Below, one piece after another: positions 25,764 to 34,031 of a stretch of 64,000 nt of DNA. The position numbers and the translations under genes are program-made. Numbering within the stretch: position 1 is the stretch's first letter; every line of letters begins with the position of its first letter. The notes below the pieces were generated by a model. The model was not told where the DNA came from and made no database searches. It worked only from the letters and a program-made list of their open reading frames with translations. The DNA is from Pseudarthrobacter sp. NamE2. Lineage in GTDB: Bacteria; Actinomycetota; Actinomycetes; Actinomycetales; Micrococcaceae. The stretch spans positions 62,001 through 126,000 of the forward strand of contig NZ_VAHN01000009.1 in the NCBI RefSeq assembly GCF_005796205.1. Reading direction: 5' to 3'.

Positions 25764-26075
25764 ATGGGGGACAACAACACACCTGAGGAACACCAACCTT
25801 CCAGGCGCACCCGGGCCCGCGCCGCCGTCGTGCCTTTGCTGGGTATCGTCGCGGTGCTGGTCGGGGGCCTGATTGCATGGACCAAAAGCCATGAAATCAG
25901 CTTTGGCTGGTTCGCCTACGCACCGCTGAGCAACCAGCCCTTTTCCGGCACAGGCCTGGTGTTCCTGAGCCCGGGAACCCAGACCGGCCTGGCCATCGCC
26001 GTCGCCGGACTGCTGGTCCTGGCGTTCTGGGCGGGCCTGTCGATTGGACGCAGAAGCAACAAGCGCACTCAGTAA
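25764..26075 (+). CDS. Small two-span membrane protein
   Basis: A 103-residue protein with a charged N-terminus (MGDNNTPEEHQPSRRTRARA), a first membrane segment VVPLLGIVAVLVGGLIAW and a second LAIAVAGLLVLAFWAGLSIG, ending in a basic tail RRSNKRTQ. The loop between contains aromatic residues. No family recognised beyond general actinobacterial two-TM proteins. It appears to be translated from a leaderless transcript and has its own perfect terminator. Confidence 0.8.
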   Translation: MGDNNTPEEHQPSRRTRARAAVVPLLGIVAVLVGGLIAWTKSHEISFGWFAYAPLSNQPFSGTGLVFLSPGTQTGLAIAVAGLLVLAFWAGLSIGRRSNKRTQ

Positions 26076-26105
26076 AGCGCTCACGGGCCGCGGGCGCCCA
26101 AAAAC

Positions 26106-26147
26106 GAAAGCGGACGACGGCGGGAGGCCCCGCCGTCGTCCGCTTTC
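26106..26147. terminator. Hairpin family copy 5, perfect 19-bp stem
   Basis: GAAAGCGGACGACGGCGGG pairs perfectly with 26129-26147 (loop AGGC) between convergent genes; CTTT follows on the + strand. Bidirectional terminator. Confidence 0.85.
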
Positions 26148-26174
26148 CTTTGGTGCCAAAAGGTGAAGGTGTGG

Positions 26175-27545
26175 CTAGTTCCAGAGCCCCAGGGCGAACT
26201 CCGCGATCACCGTGGAGAGCAGGAAGGACGCCGTGATGGCCACCAGGCCCACGGGAATGATCTTCCAGCCGATGTTCTTCAGCAGCGGGATGTCCTTGCC
26301 CAGCGACAGGCCTGCCAGGGTCAGCATCACCGTGGCGATGGACAGGAAATCCACGGTCTTGACAGCTGCGTTCAGCGGCTCGGCGCCGAAGAACCAGGGG
26401 CTGGAGATGTACGCGCCGATGGTGGTGACGAAGACGATCGCCGAGATCTTGCGGGTGGCCTTGGCCAGCGCGATGCTGACCAGCACCAGCGCCAGCATGA
26501 CGGCGTACCCGGCCACGATGGAAAGGCTGAAGCCCTTCGCCGCCACCGACGCCGTGCCGATGCCCAGCACCGTGAGGACTGACAGCGAGAGCCATAGCGG
26601 CAGCCTGATGGCTGCGGAGGATTCGGCGACGCGCTCGCGAAACAGCCGGTTCTCCTCGGCCTGCGCTGCGTCACGGTCCAGGTCGGCAGCCGTTCGGGCA
26701 GGGGCGCCGGTGGTGACGGCGGCATTTTCGCGGGCCGTCTGCTTGCGGGTAAGGGCCCTGTAGAACTTGTCCGCCAGCGGCAGGGCGATGTAGATGCCCA
26801 CGTAGACGCCAAGGACCGTGGTGATCAGGTTGGAGACGGCGGCCATGCCCAGGATCGCTTCTTCGTCGCCGGGGTAGGCGGCGACGATGCTGGCGGCGGA
26901 GGCGGCCATCATGGAACCCGAGCCCACGCCGGCGCCCATGGCCAGGGCCAGCGGATCGAAGATCTTCCAGTTGGCCACCAAGGAGGTCAGGAGCGTGATG
27001 AACACGGCGCCGAACAGCGTGCCGAACACGTACATGGCCAGGACGCCGCGGTACTGGTCCGAATCCGGCCCGTACTTCTCGGACACCATGGCGAAGGACG
27101 GCTCACGGTCCAGCGAGAACGTGGCGCCAACGGTCGCCTTGCCCATCCGCAGCAGCACGGCCAGGGGCAGCGCCAGCGCGATGGTGCCCAGCAGGTGCCC
27201 CACCTCCTGCAGGAGCAGCGCAGGGCCGGCCTTGAGCAGGGTGGGCAGGCTGGGTCCGATGTTGAAGGCCAGCCGCGCCACCAGGAGCAGGACGGCCACG
27301 CCCACCAGGGCGGCGGCAACGCGCTGCAGGTCAAGGCCCAGGGGCTTGAACTTCTGGACGGACACCAGCAGGCCCAGGATCAGGCCCCACACCATGGGGA
27401 AGATGATGATGGCGCCGATGCCCAGATCGATTTTCGCCTGCCCAATGAACTGGACGGCGACGGCGATCACCAGCGCCAGCGCGGCGATGGGGATTGTCAG
27501 CCTGGGGCCGGCCTTCTCAACCGGAGCTGCTTTGGTGGTGCTCAT
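26175..27545 (-). CDS. DUF3100 multi-pass membrane protein
   Basis: A 456-residue polytopic inner-membrane protein with about eleven hydrophobic segments, split by a charged cytoplasmic loop near residues 262-310 (ARENAAVTTG to FRERVAESS). It has ion-transporter-like glycine motifs (ALAMGAGVGSGSMMAASAAS). It matches the DUF3100 family, whose members often sit beside amidohydrolases, as here (4-base ATGA overlap with the M20 gene). A transporter for the amidohydrolase substrate or product is the natural inference. AGGAAGG precedes the ATG. Confidence 0.85.
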   Translation of the reverse strand: MSTTKAAPVEKAGPRLTIPIAALALVIAVAVQFIGQAKIDLGIGAIIIFPMVWGLILGLLVSVQKFKPLGLDLQRVAAALVGVAVLLLVARLAFNIGPSLPTLLKAGPALLLQEVGHLLGTIALALPLAVLLRMGKATVGATFSLDREPSFAMVSEKYGPDSDQYRGVLAMYVFGTLFGAVFITLLTSLVANWKIFDPLALAMGAGVGSGSMMAASAASIVAAYPGDEEAILGMAAVSNLITTVLGVYVGIYIALPLADKFYRALTRKQTARENAAVTTGAPARTAADLDRDAAQAEENRLFRERVAESSAAIRLPLWLSLSVLTVLGIGTASVAAKGFSLSIVAGYAVMLALVLVSIALAKATRKISAIVFVTTIGAYISSPWFFGAEPLNAAVKTVDFLSIATVMLTLAGLSLGKDIPLLKNIGWKIIPVGLVAITASFLLSTVIAEFALGLWN

Positions 27546-28768
27546 GAGGTGCCTTCCTGGGTGAAAGTACGACGGCGGTACGCCGCGCTGATGAAGCGGT
27601 CCCGCTCAGCGGGGGTCGAGGCAGCCGCGGCAACGGTCCAGGCCAGCGCGGCGGCTGCCTCGAACATCACGGCGTAGGCCTCCGGGGTGTCGGCAAGCGC
27701 TGCGAATGCATGCGAATGGATGGGGACGTCCGCACCCGGAATGCTGAGCCAGGGGTGCAGGGAGGGGATGACTTGGGAGATGTTGCCCATGTCCGTGGAG
27801 CCGCCGCCCAGTCCGGCGGAGGGTGATGTGTCTTTGCCGAACGCGTCCATGGCCTCGGTCCAGTGCGCGGCCAAGGCGTCGTCCTGCAGGAGCGGTTCGT
27901 AGAGTGGTTCGGCTTCCTCGATCACCAGTGTGGTGCCGGTGGCCAGGGCGGCGCCCTCGAAGCAGCGGCGGACCCGCTCCAGCAGGGCCTGGTACTCGGG
28001 CAGCGTGAAGGCCCGGCATTCGAACTCGACCACCGCCTTCTCCGGAATGATGTTGGTGACGTGCCCTGCCTCGGCCACGTAGCAGGCAATCCGGTGGTCG
28101 CCCGGGATCTGCTGGCGGAGCAGGCCGATGGCCACCTGGCTGAGCACCGCGGCGTCCGCGGCGTTCACGCCCTGGTGCGGGGCCGCTGCAGCATGCGCCG
28201 CCTTGCCGGTGAACGTCGCCTTGTACCGGCCCACGGCCTGGGCGCTGGTGCCCGCGGGGTTGTAGGTGATGCCGTCCTGGACGGGGTGGACCATCAGGGC
28301 CAGCCCGACGCCGTCGAAAGCTCCCCGCTCCAGCATCAGCGCCTTGCCGCCGCCGTGCTCCTCCGCCGGCGTGCCGATGGCCTTGAGCGTGATGCCCAGC
28401 TCGTCCGCCAGTGGCCGCAGCGCAAGCGCGGCAGCCACGGAGGCGCCGGCGATCAGGTTGTGCCCGCAGGCGTGCCCGATCTCCGGCAGCGCGTCGTACT
28501 CCACGCACAGCGCCACGGTCAGTTCGCCAGAGCCGGCGCTCGCCGTAAAGGCCGTGGGCAGCCCGCTGGTGCCGCGTTCCACCTCGAAGCCACCTTCCTG
28601 GAGCAGGGTGGCGACGGCCTCGGCGGAGCGCACCTCCTCGAACGAGATTTCCTTGAAGCCGTGGATGGCCTTGGACAGCGCCGTAACCTGGGGCTTCCAG
28701 TGCTCGACGCCGTCAGCCAGGGCGCTGCGGAGGGCCGCCAGCGCCGGGGTTGTGTTTGTCAGTTCCAT
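27542..28768 (-). CDS. M20-family amidohydrolase (AbgB/IAA-amino acid hydrolase-like)
   Basis: A 408-residue zinc hydrolase cleaving an amide such as an N-acyl amino acid. The metal-binding elements are ALCVEYDALPEIGHACGHN (Asp/His and Cys ligand), GTPAEEHGGGKALM (catalytic Glu pair) and the late His in PIHSHAFA. AGKAAHAAAAPHQGVNA marks the dimerisation lid. Closest in style to p-aminobenzoyl-glutamate hydrolase subunit B. Overlaps DUF3100 by four bases and follows the ALDH gene by 21 bases, as part of the RpiR-headed operon. Substrate unknown. Confidence 0.88.
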   Translation of the reverse strand: MELTNTTPALAALRSALADGVEHWKPQVTALSKAIHGFKEISFEEVRSAEAVATLLQEGGFEVERGTSGLPTAFTASAGSGELTVALCVEYDALPEIGHACGHNLIAGASVAAALALRPLADELGITLKAIGTPAEEHGGGKALMLERGAFDGVGLALMVHPVQDGITYNPAGTSAQAVGRYKATFTGKAAHAAAAPHQGVNAADAAVLSQVAIGLLRQQIPGDHRIACYVAEAGHVTNIIPEKAVVEFECRAFTLPEYQALLERVRRCFEGAALATGTTLVIEEAEPLYEPLLQDDALAAHWTEAMDAFGKDTSPSAGLGGGSTDMGNISQVIPSLHPWLSIPGADVPIHSHAFAALADTPEAYAVMFEAAAALAWTVAAAASTPAERDRFISAAYRRRTFTQEGTS

Positions 28769-28789
28769 GCTGTCTCTCTTCTCCCCGGC

Positions 28790-30337
28790 CTAGTAGGACA
28801 ACGACGGGAACGGGGCGCCGGCCGCGTGGGTGGGCACCCAGATGGCCTTGGTCTGCGTGTACTCGTCCAGCACCCCCGGGCCGGAGGAGCGGCCGTGGCC
28901 GGAATCCCCGAAGCCGCCGAACGGGACCGCCACGTGGATGGTCTTGTAGGAGTTGATCCAGAACGTGCCGGCCTTCACTTCCCGGGCCACGTGGTGGGCA
29001 CGGGACACCTCCGAGGTCCAGACGGCGCCGGCCAGGCCGAAGTTGGTGTTGTTGGCGCGGGCGATGGCCTCGGCTTCCGTGTCGAACGCGTCCGCGCCCA
29101 CTACCGGGCCGAACACCTCGGTGGTTTCCAGGCGGTTCGCCGGGGTGACGCCGTCCAGGAGGGTTGGCATGACCCAGTGCCCGCCGGCCAGCGCCGTGCC
29201 GGCCAGTGACTCCGGCAACGCGGACTGCGTGACCCGGCGGCCGCCGTCGTCCATTCCCGCCTCGATGAGCGTGTTCACGGTGGCGAACTGCTGTGCGGTG
29301 ATGATGGGGCCCACTTCGGTGTCCGCGCTGAGCGGGTCGCCCACCCGGAGCCGGGCGGCCTTTGCCGCGACCATTTCGACGAACTCCGCGTGCACGCTCC
29401 GTTCCACCAGGAGGCGCGACCCTGCCACGCAGGACTGGCCGGCGCCGGAGAAAATTGCCGCGATGGCGCCGTCGGCGGCGCGGTCCAGGTCCGCGTCCGC
29501 GAACACGATGTTCGCGCTCTTGCCGCCGAGCTCCAGCAGTGCCGGGATCCCGGCCTGGGCGGCGGCCACCGCCACGCGGCGGCCGGTGGGGACGGACCCG
29601 ATGAAGCTGACCTTGCCCACCCGCCGGTCCGTGGTGAGGGTGGCGCCCACCGTCTGGCCCAGCCCCGCGGCCACGTTGAAGACGCCGGCCGGCAGGCCCG
29701 CCTCGTGGGCGATCTGGGCGAGCCGGACGGAGGAGGCCGGGGTGAATTCGCTGGGCTTGATGATCACGGCATTGCCGGCGGCCAGGGGTGCGGCGGAGTT
29801 CCAGCCGGCCGTGAACATTGGTGCGTTCCAGGGGGTGATCGCGACGACGACACCCCACGGCACGCGCTCGGTGTAGGTGTGCCAGGCGCCCGGGACGGGA
29901 ATGGTCTGCCCCGTCAGCTTGTCCGCCCAGCCGGCGTAGTAGCCGAACATTTCCGCCACCTTGGCTGCTTCAGCGCGGGCGTCGCGGATGGGCTTGCCGG
30001 TGGTGGCAGACTCGAGGATGGCCAGTTCTTCGGCATGCTGTTCCACCGCGCGGCTGACGTTGCGCAGGACCGCCGCCCGTTCGAAGCCGTTCATCGCTCC
30101 CCAATTTGCGGCGCCCGCCGTCGAGCTTTCCAGGATGGCGCCGGCACCCTCGGCGCCGGCGTCGGCGTAGGTGGCGAAGGGCTCGCCGGTGGCGGCTGCG
30201 GTAAGGGTGATGGTTTCGCCGGTGCCGGTGATGGTGCGGCCGTCAAGGAAGCTGCCCAGGCCGGACGGAAAGGCGGCGGCCAGGACTGCCTTGGCGGTGG
30301 CCGCGGAGGATGAGGTAGGTGCTGTGGTGATGCTCAA
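28790..30337 (-). CDS. NAD(P)-dependent aldehyde dehydrogenase
   Basis: A 515-residue ALDH-superfamily enzyme oxidising an aldehyde to an acid. Asn171 in ITPWNAPMF, Glu269 in LLELGGKSANIV and catalytic Cys303 in SGAGQSCVAGSR are all in place, as is the cofactor strand SFIGSVPTGRRVA. The start is TTG at 30337 with GAAGGAA 7 bases before. The C-terminal EVKAGTFWINSYK to PFGGFGDSGHGRS is typical. It lies in the operon after the β-hydroxyacid dehydrogenase, so it probably handles a semialdehyde formed in the same route. Confidence 0.93.
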   Translation of the reverse strand: MSITTAPTSSSAATAKAVLAAAFPSGLGSFLDGRTITGTGETITLTAAATGEPFATYADAGAEGAGAILESSTAGAANWGAMNGFERAAVLRNVSRAVEQHAEELAILESATTGKPIRDARAEAAKVAEMFGYYAGWADKLTGQTIPVPGAWHTYTERVPWGVVVAITPWNAPMFTAGWNSAAPLAAGNAVIIKPSEFTPASSVRLAQIAHEAGLPAGVFNVAAGLGQTVGATLTTDRRVGKVSFIGSVPTGRRVAVAAAQAGIPALLELGGKSANIVFADADLDRAADGAIAAIFSGAGQSCVAGSRLLVERSVHAEFVEMVAAKAARLRVGDPLSADTEVGPIITAQQFATVNTLIEAGMDDGGRRVTQSALPESLAGTALAGGHWVMPTLLDGVTPANRLETTEVFGPVVGADAFDTEAEAIARANNTNFGLAGAVWTSEVSRAHHVAREVKAGTFWINSYKTIHVAVPFGGFGDSGHGRSSGPGVLDEYTQTKAIWVPTHAAGAPFPSLSY

Positions 30338-30359
30338 TCTGGTGTTCCTTCAGGAATGG

Positions 30360-31268
30360 TCAGGCGACGGGTGAGGTGGGAGCGCCGGCCGGCGTGATGG
30401 CGGGGGCGACGGTGCGGGCAATCTCGGTGAAGTCAGCCGCCGGTCCGAGGGCGGCCAGGGCGTCCTGCCACTGGTTCGCCGCTGCCGCCAGGAGCGCCGG
30501 GTGTTCCCCGATCCGGGCGGCCACGTCCACGGCGAGGGCAGCGTCACGCGCCATCAGACCCATCGAGAAGCCGGAATCGTGGCTGCCGGTGAGCACCCAG
30601 TTGGGGTACATGGCTGCCGAGACCTTGCTGCCGCCGGAGGCCTCGCTGATGCTGGCTGCTGCCTTGGCCGGGTCGATGCCGTAGGCCTTGGCGACGCCGA
30701 GGGCCTCGCCGACCGAGACCAGGTTTGCCGCCGCCAGGACGTTGTTGAGGAGCTTGACCACGTTGCCGCTGCCGGGGCCGCCGATGTGGCTGTACTTGCC
30801 GCCGGTCAGGGCCAACAGGACGGGCTCGGCAGCAGCGAGCGCCTCGTCGGTGGCGCCGACAAAGGCGCTGAGCGAACCGGTGGCTGCGCCGTCACGGCCG
30901 CCCGAAACCGGTGCGTCCACGAACGCTGCCCCCTGTGCCTGTGCGAGCTCCGCCATGGCCTTGCTGGTTCCCGGTTCCGAGGTGGTGGTGTCGATGATGG
31001 CCACCGTGCCGGGCGTGCCGAGCAGCCGGGGCACGGTGGTTTCCACGATGCCCGCTGCCGGCAGGGAGAGGACGGCGTAGGGTGATCCGGCCACGTCCGC
31101 GAGGTCGGCGGTGGTCTTGATGCCGGCCTTTTCTGCGGCCGTCCGGGCTGCCTCTGACGGGTCGAAGCCGGTGACCTCCCAGCCGGCCCTGTGCAGGGTG
31201 GCGGCCATTGCTCCGCCCATGGCGCCGAGGCCGATCACGGCTACGCGGCGGTCGATCTTGTCATTCAT
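30360..31268 (-). CDS. 3-hydroxyisobutyrate dehydrogenase-family oxidoreductase
   Basis: A 302-residue NAD(P)-dependent β-hydroxyacid dehydrogenase. The nucleotide fold begins VAVIGLGAMGGAMAATLHRA, substrate motif AFVDAPVSGGRDGA and catalytic Lys in GSGNVVKLLNNVL (the Lys of the family's G-x-G-x3-K-x2-N motif) are intact. ATG at 31268 has GGAG 7 bases before; the frame continues upstream through the regulator gene but without domain content, so the shorter form is right. First enzyme gene after the RpiR regulator. Confidence 0.92.
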   Translation of the reverse strand: MNDKIDRRVAVIGLGAMGGAMAATLHRAGWEVTGFDPSEAARTAAEKAGIKTTADLADVAGSPYAVLSLPAAGIVETTVPRLLGTPGTVAIIDTTTSEPGTSKAMAELAQAQGAAFVDAPVSGGRDGAATGSLSAFVGATDEALAAAEPVLLALTGGKYSHIGGPGSGNVVKLLNNVLAAANLVSVGEALGVAKAYGIDPAKAAASISEASGGSKVSAAMYPNWVLTGSHDSGFSMGLMARDAALAVDVAARIGEHPALLAAAANQWQDALAALGPAADFTEIARTVAPAITPAGAPTSPVA

Positions 31269-31303
31269 GAAGTACTCCGTTGGTGTGCTGGGGGTGTTGG
31301 CGG

Positions 31304-32251
31304 TCAGTCGAGGTAGATGTCCAGGTCTTTCCAGAGCTGCTGGGTGCGGCGGATGGCGGCGCGGCTGCGCTCTGGGTGCGCTGCTTCCATGCCCGCCAGC
31401 AGCCCGTAGACCAGGGAGTTCGCGGCTGTCACGGACTGGAAGAAGGAGATGCCTTCGGAGGCGACCACCAGGAGGTGGTCGGCGACGGCTGCCAGGCGGC
31501 CGCGGCGCATGTCGCTGATGGCGATCACCGTTGCCCCTGCCTGTTTGGCGGCTTCTGCCGCCACGATGATCTGACGGACCGAGCGCCACATGTTGATGAC
31601 AACCAGGACATCCCCGGGCCCCAGGCTGTTGGTGCTGGAGGCGAGATGCACCCCGCCCCGGTTCTCCAGGCTGATGGGGTATCCCATGGTGGAGCCCAGG
31701 TGTGCCATCACGCTGGCCGGACCGGCGAAGGATCCGATCCCCACAACGGTGATTGACCTGGCGGCAGCCATCGCCGCGATTGCAGCTTCTGCGTCGCCGG
31801 CCGTGTTGGATTCCAGTGTCAGGCGCAGGTTGTCGATGTCGTGGTTCAGGGCATCGTGGAGCGGGCTCCGGTGTTCCCCGTGTTCGGTCAGCGTGTCCTC
31901 GGTGGAGATCATCACCAGGTACTTCGACCGCAGTTCCCGCTGCAGGTCCGGCCAGCCGCGGTAGCCCAGATGCTGGGCCGCGCGGACCACCGTGGAGCTG
32001 TTGACGTCAGCGCGCTTGGCGATTTCCGCGATGTCCGCGTAGGAGGAGAGCTGCGGGTTCCGGGCGATGACCTCCACAACCCGGCTCTGCGCCTTTGTCA
32101 GCGGGACGTCCGGCAAGGAGTCGCCTAGCCAGGCCATGGACGAATCCCAGGCAGAGTCCTGCCCTGGGGATTCGGCTTCAACCTCGGCAGCGTTCGTGTT
32201 CACAGGGATGCCCGTTCTGTAACGCAGATCACTCTGCAAGTTGAATTGCAT
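31304..32251 (-). CDS. MurR/RpiR-family transcriptional regulator
   Basis: A 315-residue regulator: N-terminal HTH (VPLTKAQSRVVEVIARNPQL then SYADIAEIAKRADVNSSTVV) and C-terminal SIS sugar-phosphate-binding domain (ARSITVVGIGSFAGPASVMA; DVLVVINMWRSVRQIIVAAE). The ATG at 32251 is used with reservation; the frame is open further upstream but that sequence belongs to the antisense of the neighbouring GPP34 gene. It lies 35 bases before the dehydrogenase gene, so it is likely autoregulatory and controls the operon to 26175. A palindromic AATTGCA pair overlaps its start. Confidence 0.85.
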   Translation of the reverse strand: MQFNLQSDLRYRTGIPVNTNAAEVEAESPGQDSAWDSSMAWLGDSLPDVPLTKAQSRVVEVIARNPQLSSYADIAEIAKRADVNSSTVVRAAQHLGYRGWPDLQRELRSKYLVMISTEDTLTEHGEHRSPLHDALNHDIDNLRLTLESNTAGDAEAAIAAMAAARSITVVGIGSFAGPASVMAHLGSTMGYPISLENRGGVHLASSTNSLGPGDVLVVINMWRSVRQIIVAAEAAKQAGATVIAISDMRRGRLAAVADHLLVVASEGISFFQSVTAANSLVYGLLAGMEAAHPERSRAAIRRTQQLWKDLDIYLD

Positions 32252-32269
32252 TAAATGTACTCTGCAATT
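32244..32269. promoter_or_regulatory. Inverted repeat AATTGCA-N12-TGCAATT at RpiR start
   Basis: The dyad surrounds the start codon of the RpiR gene, and the string ACTCTGCAA occurs twice (32231-32239, 32259-32267) 28 bases apart. AT-rich dyads at the regulator's own start suit autoregulation. Confidence 0.45.
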
Positions 32270-32348
32270 TCTCTTGCTGCTAGCGCTTTTCGTTTCCGGG
32301 ATGTAAATCCTCGTTGTGCAGCCCGGCCGGCAGCGGGACCATGGTGGT

Positions 32349-32987
32349 ATGGACGTTGAATTCCATGGCCGCCGGGAGCTGAACCTGCCCCAAGCGTTCC
32401 TCCTTTTGGCAACGAATGACGAGGACGGCGGACCGGAAGTGCCGCAGCCCGTCCTGCAGGCCGGCGTTGCAGGAGCCATCCTGGCCGAGCTGGAACTGCT
32501 GGGCGCCGTCGAGCTGCAGGGCAAGAACGTGCAGGCCACCGGCGCCGCTCCGGAATCGGACTTCGGGCACCAACTTGATGCAATCCGGCACAAGTCCAGG
32601 CCCCACACCCCCAAGCGGTGGGTCTCCATATTCGAGAGCCGGGCCGAGGTGCGCCGCATCTACGAGGGAATGGTTGCGCAGGAAATCGTTGAGCATGTGG
32701 GGGAGAAGCACCTGGGCCTGTTCACCGCCGTGCGGTACCCGGAAAAGGACCATGCGCCGGAGGCGGCGCTCAGGAAGCGGATTGAGGGCGCGTTGTCCGG
32801 GGAGGCCCCGGATGCCAGAATTGCCGCACTAATTTCCTTGCTCCATGCCGCGGGGCTGCTGCGAAAGCTGTTTCCGGAGGCCGACGAAAGCCTGGCCCGG
32901 GAGATGGCCGCCAACCACTGGCCTTCACACGCCGTGGCCGATGAGCTCCGAATGATCCGGCTGGCGGAGGCGGAGGCGGCAACCTAG
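32349..32987 (+). CDS. GPP34 (GOLPH3-like) family protein, paralog 2
   Basis: A 212-residue paralog of the protein at 22578, sharing LPQAFLLLATNDEDGGPEVP, AGAILAELELLGAVELQGK and LGLFTAVRYPEKDHAPEAAL, without the Ala/Pro insert. The C-terminus (HAAGLLRKLFPEADESLARE) is the conserved final helix pair. Divergent from the RpiR gene. GACCAT lies 6 bases before the ATG, again suggesting a leaderless start, and a family hairpin follows. Role unknown; membrane association through lipid binding is a family-level inference. Confidence 0.88.
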   Translation: MDVEFHGRRELNLPQAFLLLATNDEDGGPEVPQPVLQAGVAGAILAELELLGAVELQGKNVQATGAAPESDFGHQLDAIRHKSRPHTPKRWVSIFESRAEVRRIYEGMVAQEIVEHVGEKHLGLFTAVRYPEKDHAPEAALRKRIEGALSGEAPDARIAALISLLHAAGLLRKLFPEADESLAREMAANHWPSHAVADELRMIRLAEAEAAT

Positions 32988-33000
32988 CCACAAGTCTGGG

Positions 33001-33038
33001 AGGCGCACGGCGGCGGGAGGTCCCGCCGTCGTGCGCCT
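33001..33038. terminator. Hairpin family copy 6
   Basis: AGGCGCACGGCGGCGGG pairs with 33022-33038 (16 of 17 plus one wobble), loop AGGT, 14 bases after the GPP34 gene. Confidence 0.75.
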
Positions 33039-33188
33039 ACAGTGGATATGTGCGGGCCTGAAACGGCAGGTAACAACCTGGACCAGTGCGCTGGCCGTGT
33101 TGGGCGCATGGCCCACCCGGGCAATACCAATGGTCCAGGTGGCCCGCGCCCTTGTTTGCCAGTCCGGCGGAGGGGGTAACGGGAAGGT

Positions 33189-33428
33189 ATGACTGATTCA
33201 GCCGATGCCACAGGCCTCCCTTCCGACGGCGACATGACCTCGGGGGGCGGACCCGCCGAGACCGTGGACAGTATTGCCGATGAAATCCGCGGCGAGATCC
33301 TCCTGGGCCACGTCCAGGACGACGTCAGCCACGTCCTCGAGGAACGCCTCGAGGAAGAAAGCATTGACATGCGTCCCGAGGATGTTGACGAGCTCGCAGA
33401 GGAGATTGAGAAGGACGCCTCGAGCTGA
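33189..33428 (+). CDS. Small acidic protein (79 aa)
   Basis: A strongly acidic 79-residue protein, SIADEIRGEILLGHVQDDVS then HVLEERLEEESIDMRPEDVD, with predicted long helices. No domain recognised; such acidic actinobacterial proteins are common and unstudied. GGGAAGG stands directly before the ATG and GGAGGGGG farther up. Codon use fits its neighbours. Confidence 0.65.
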   Translation: MTDSADATGLPSDGDMTSGGGPAETVDSIADEIRGEILLGHVQDDVSHVLEERLEEESIDMRPEDVDELAEEIEKDASS

Positions 33429-33484
33429 GCCGCCAGGCTCGATCCAGCCTTCCCGCGGACCCTGCGGGGTGGGACGATGTGACT

Positions 33485-33685
33485 ATGCAAGAAAGCAAAG
33501 GCGGCAACCCGCACGATCCAGGCCCGCATCTGCATGCACACTCGGCGATTACCACCGGGCAGATGCGCACGATTGGCCAGCGCCGCCGCGAGGCGGAGGA
33601 AAAGCTGGACCAGCACCTCCAGGAAGCCCACAACCGGAGCCATCCGGACGACGGGGATCCCGGGCAGGACAACAATCCACAGTAA
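33485..33685 (+). CDS. Small hydrophilic protein (66 aa)
   Basis: A 66-residue charged, histidine-rich protein (MQESKGGNPHDPGPHLHAHS, then RRREAEEKLDQHLQEAHNRS). It lacks hydrophobic core segments and is probably disordered or a coiled helix. The ATG at 33485 is chosen; a GTG two codons earlier is possible. A strong terminator follows it directly, which supports an expressed gene. Confidence 0.6.
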   Translation: MQESKGGNPHDPGPHLHAHSAITTGQMRTIGQRRREAEEKLDQHLQEAHNRSHPDDGDPGQDNNPQ

Positions 33686-33724
33686 AGCGAACGACGGCGG
33701 GACGCACCCGCCGTCGTTCGTTTT
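33684..33724. terminator. Hairpin family copy 7 with T-run
   Basis: 18-bp stem with one wobble pair, loop ACGCA, ending in TTTT on the + strand; classic intrinsic terminator for the small-protein gene. Confidence 0.85.
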
Positions 33725-33952
33725 AGTTAAGCGGCGGTGCCCTTAGCCCGTTTCCGGCCTACTCGTAGAAACGGCCGTCCGCTGGCCGCGGGCACCTGGG
33801 CAGAGAATGCCACGATTCCAGCAGGTGTAGCTTCTCCTGCAACCCTCAACCATTTCACGCAACGTATGGGCACCTTGTCGATGCCTGCAGTGCGGTTCCT
33901 GCGCCAAAGTTCCGACTGGCGTGCTACCGCGCAATCCCCTTTGCAAATACCG

Positions 33953-33981
33953 TTGACTGTGCCCTGCGTCACCCTTACTGT
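33953..33981 (+). promoter_or_regulatory. Promoter of MFS transporter/creatinase genes
   Basis: TTGACT (33953-33958), 17-base spacer, TACTGT (33976-33981). Predicted start near 33988 lies inside the dyad TGCAAC-AGC-GTTGCA. Confidence 0.65.
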
Positions 33982-33985
33982 TGAA

Positions 33986-34011
33986 TGCAACAGCGTTGCA
34001 GTAAAAGCAAC
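33986..34011. promoter_or_regulatory. Candidate IclR operator, overlapping dyads
   Basis: TGCAAC-AGC-GTTGCA (33986-34000) overlaps a second dyad GTTGC-N7-GCAAC (33995-34011). The pair sits on the predicted transcription start. The IclR gene of the locus (36821) is the obvious candidate to bind it. Confidence 0.5.
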
Positions 34012-34031
34012 GCAAGGACATTGGTGGAAAC

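Larger units (their letters stand above)
33725..34031. other. Upstream region of the creatine locus
   Basis: No gene is visible. It holds a good promoter (33953-33981) and two overlapping TTGC dyads close to the MFS transporter start; the first 200 bases show nothing I can name. Confidence 0.5.

Noticed and set aside
27863..29209. A 448-codon plus-strand open frame opposite M20 and ALDH genes
   Set aside because: No domain, wrong strand for the operon, composition typical of antisense frames in this GC range.
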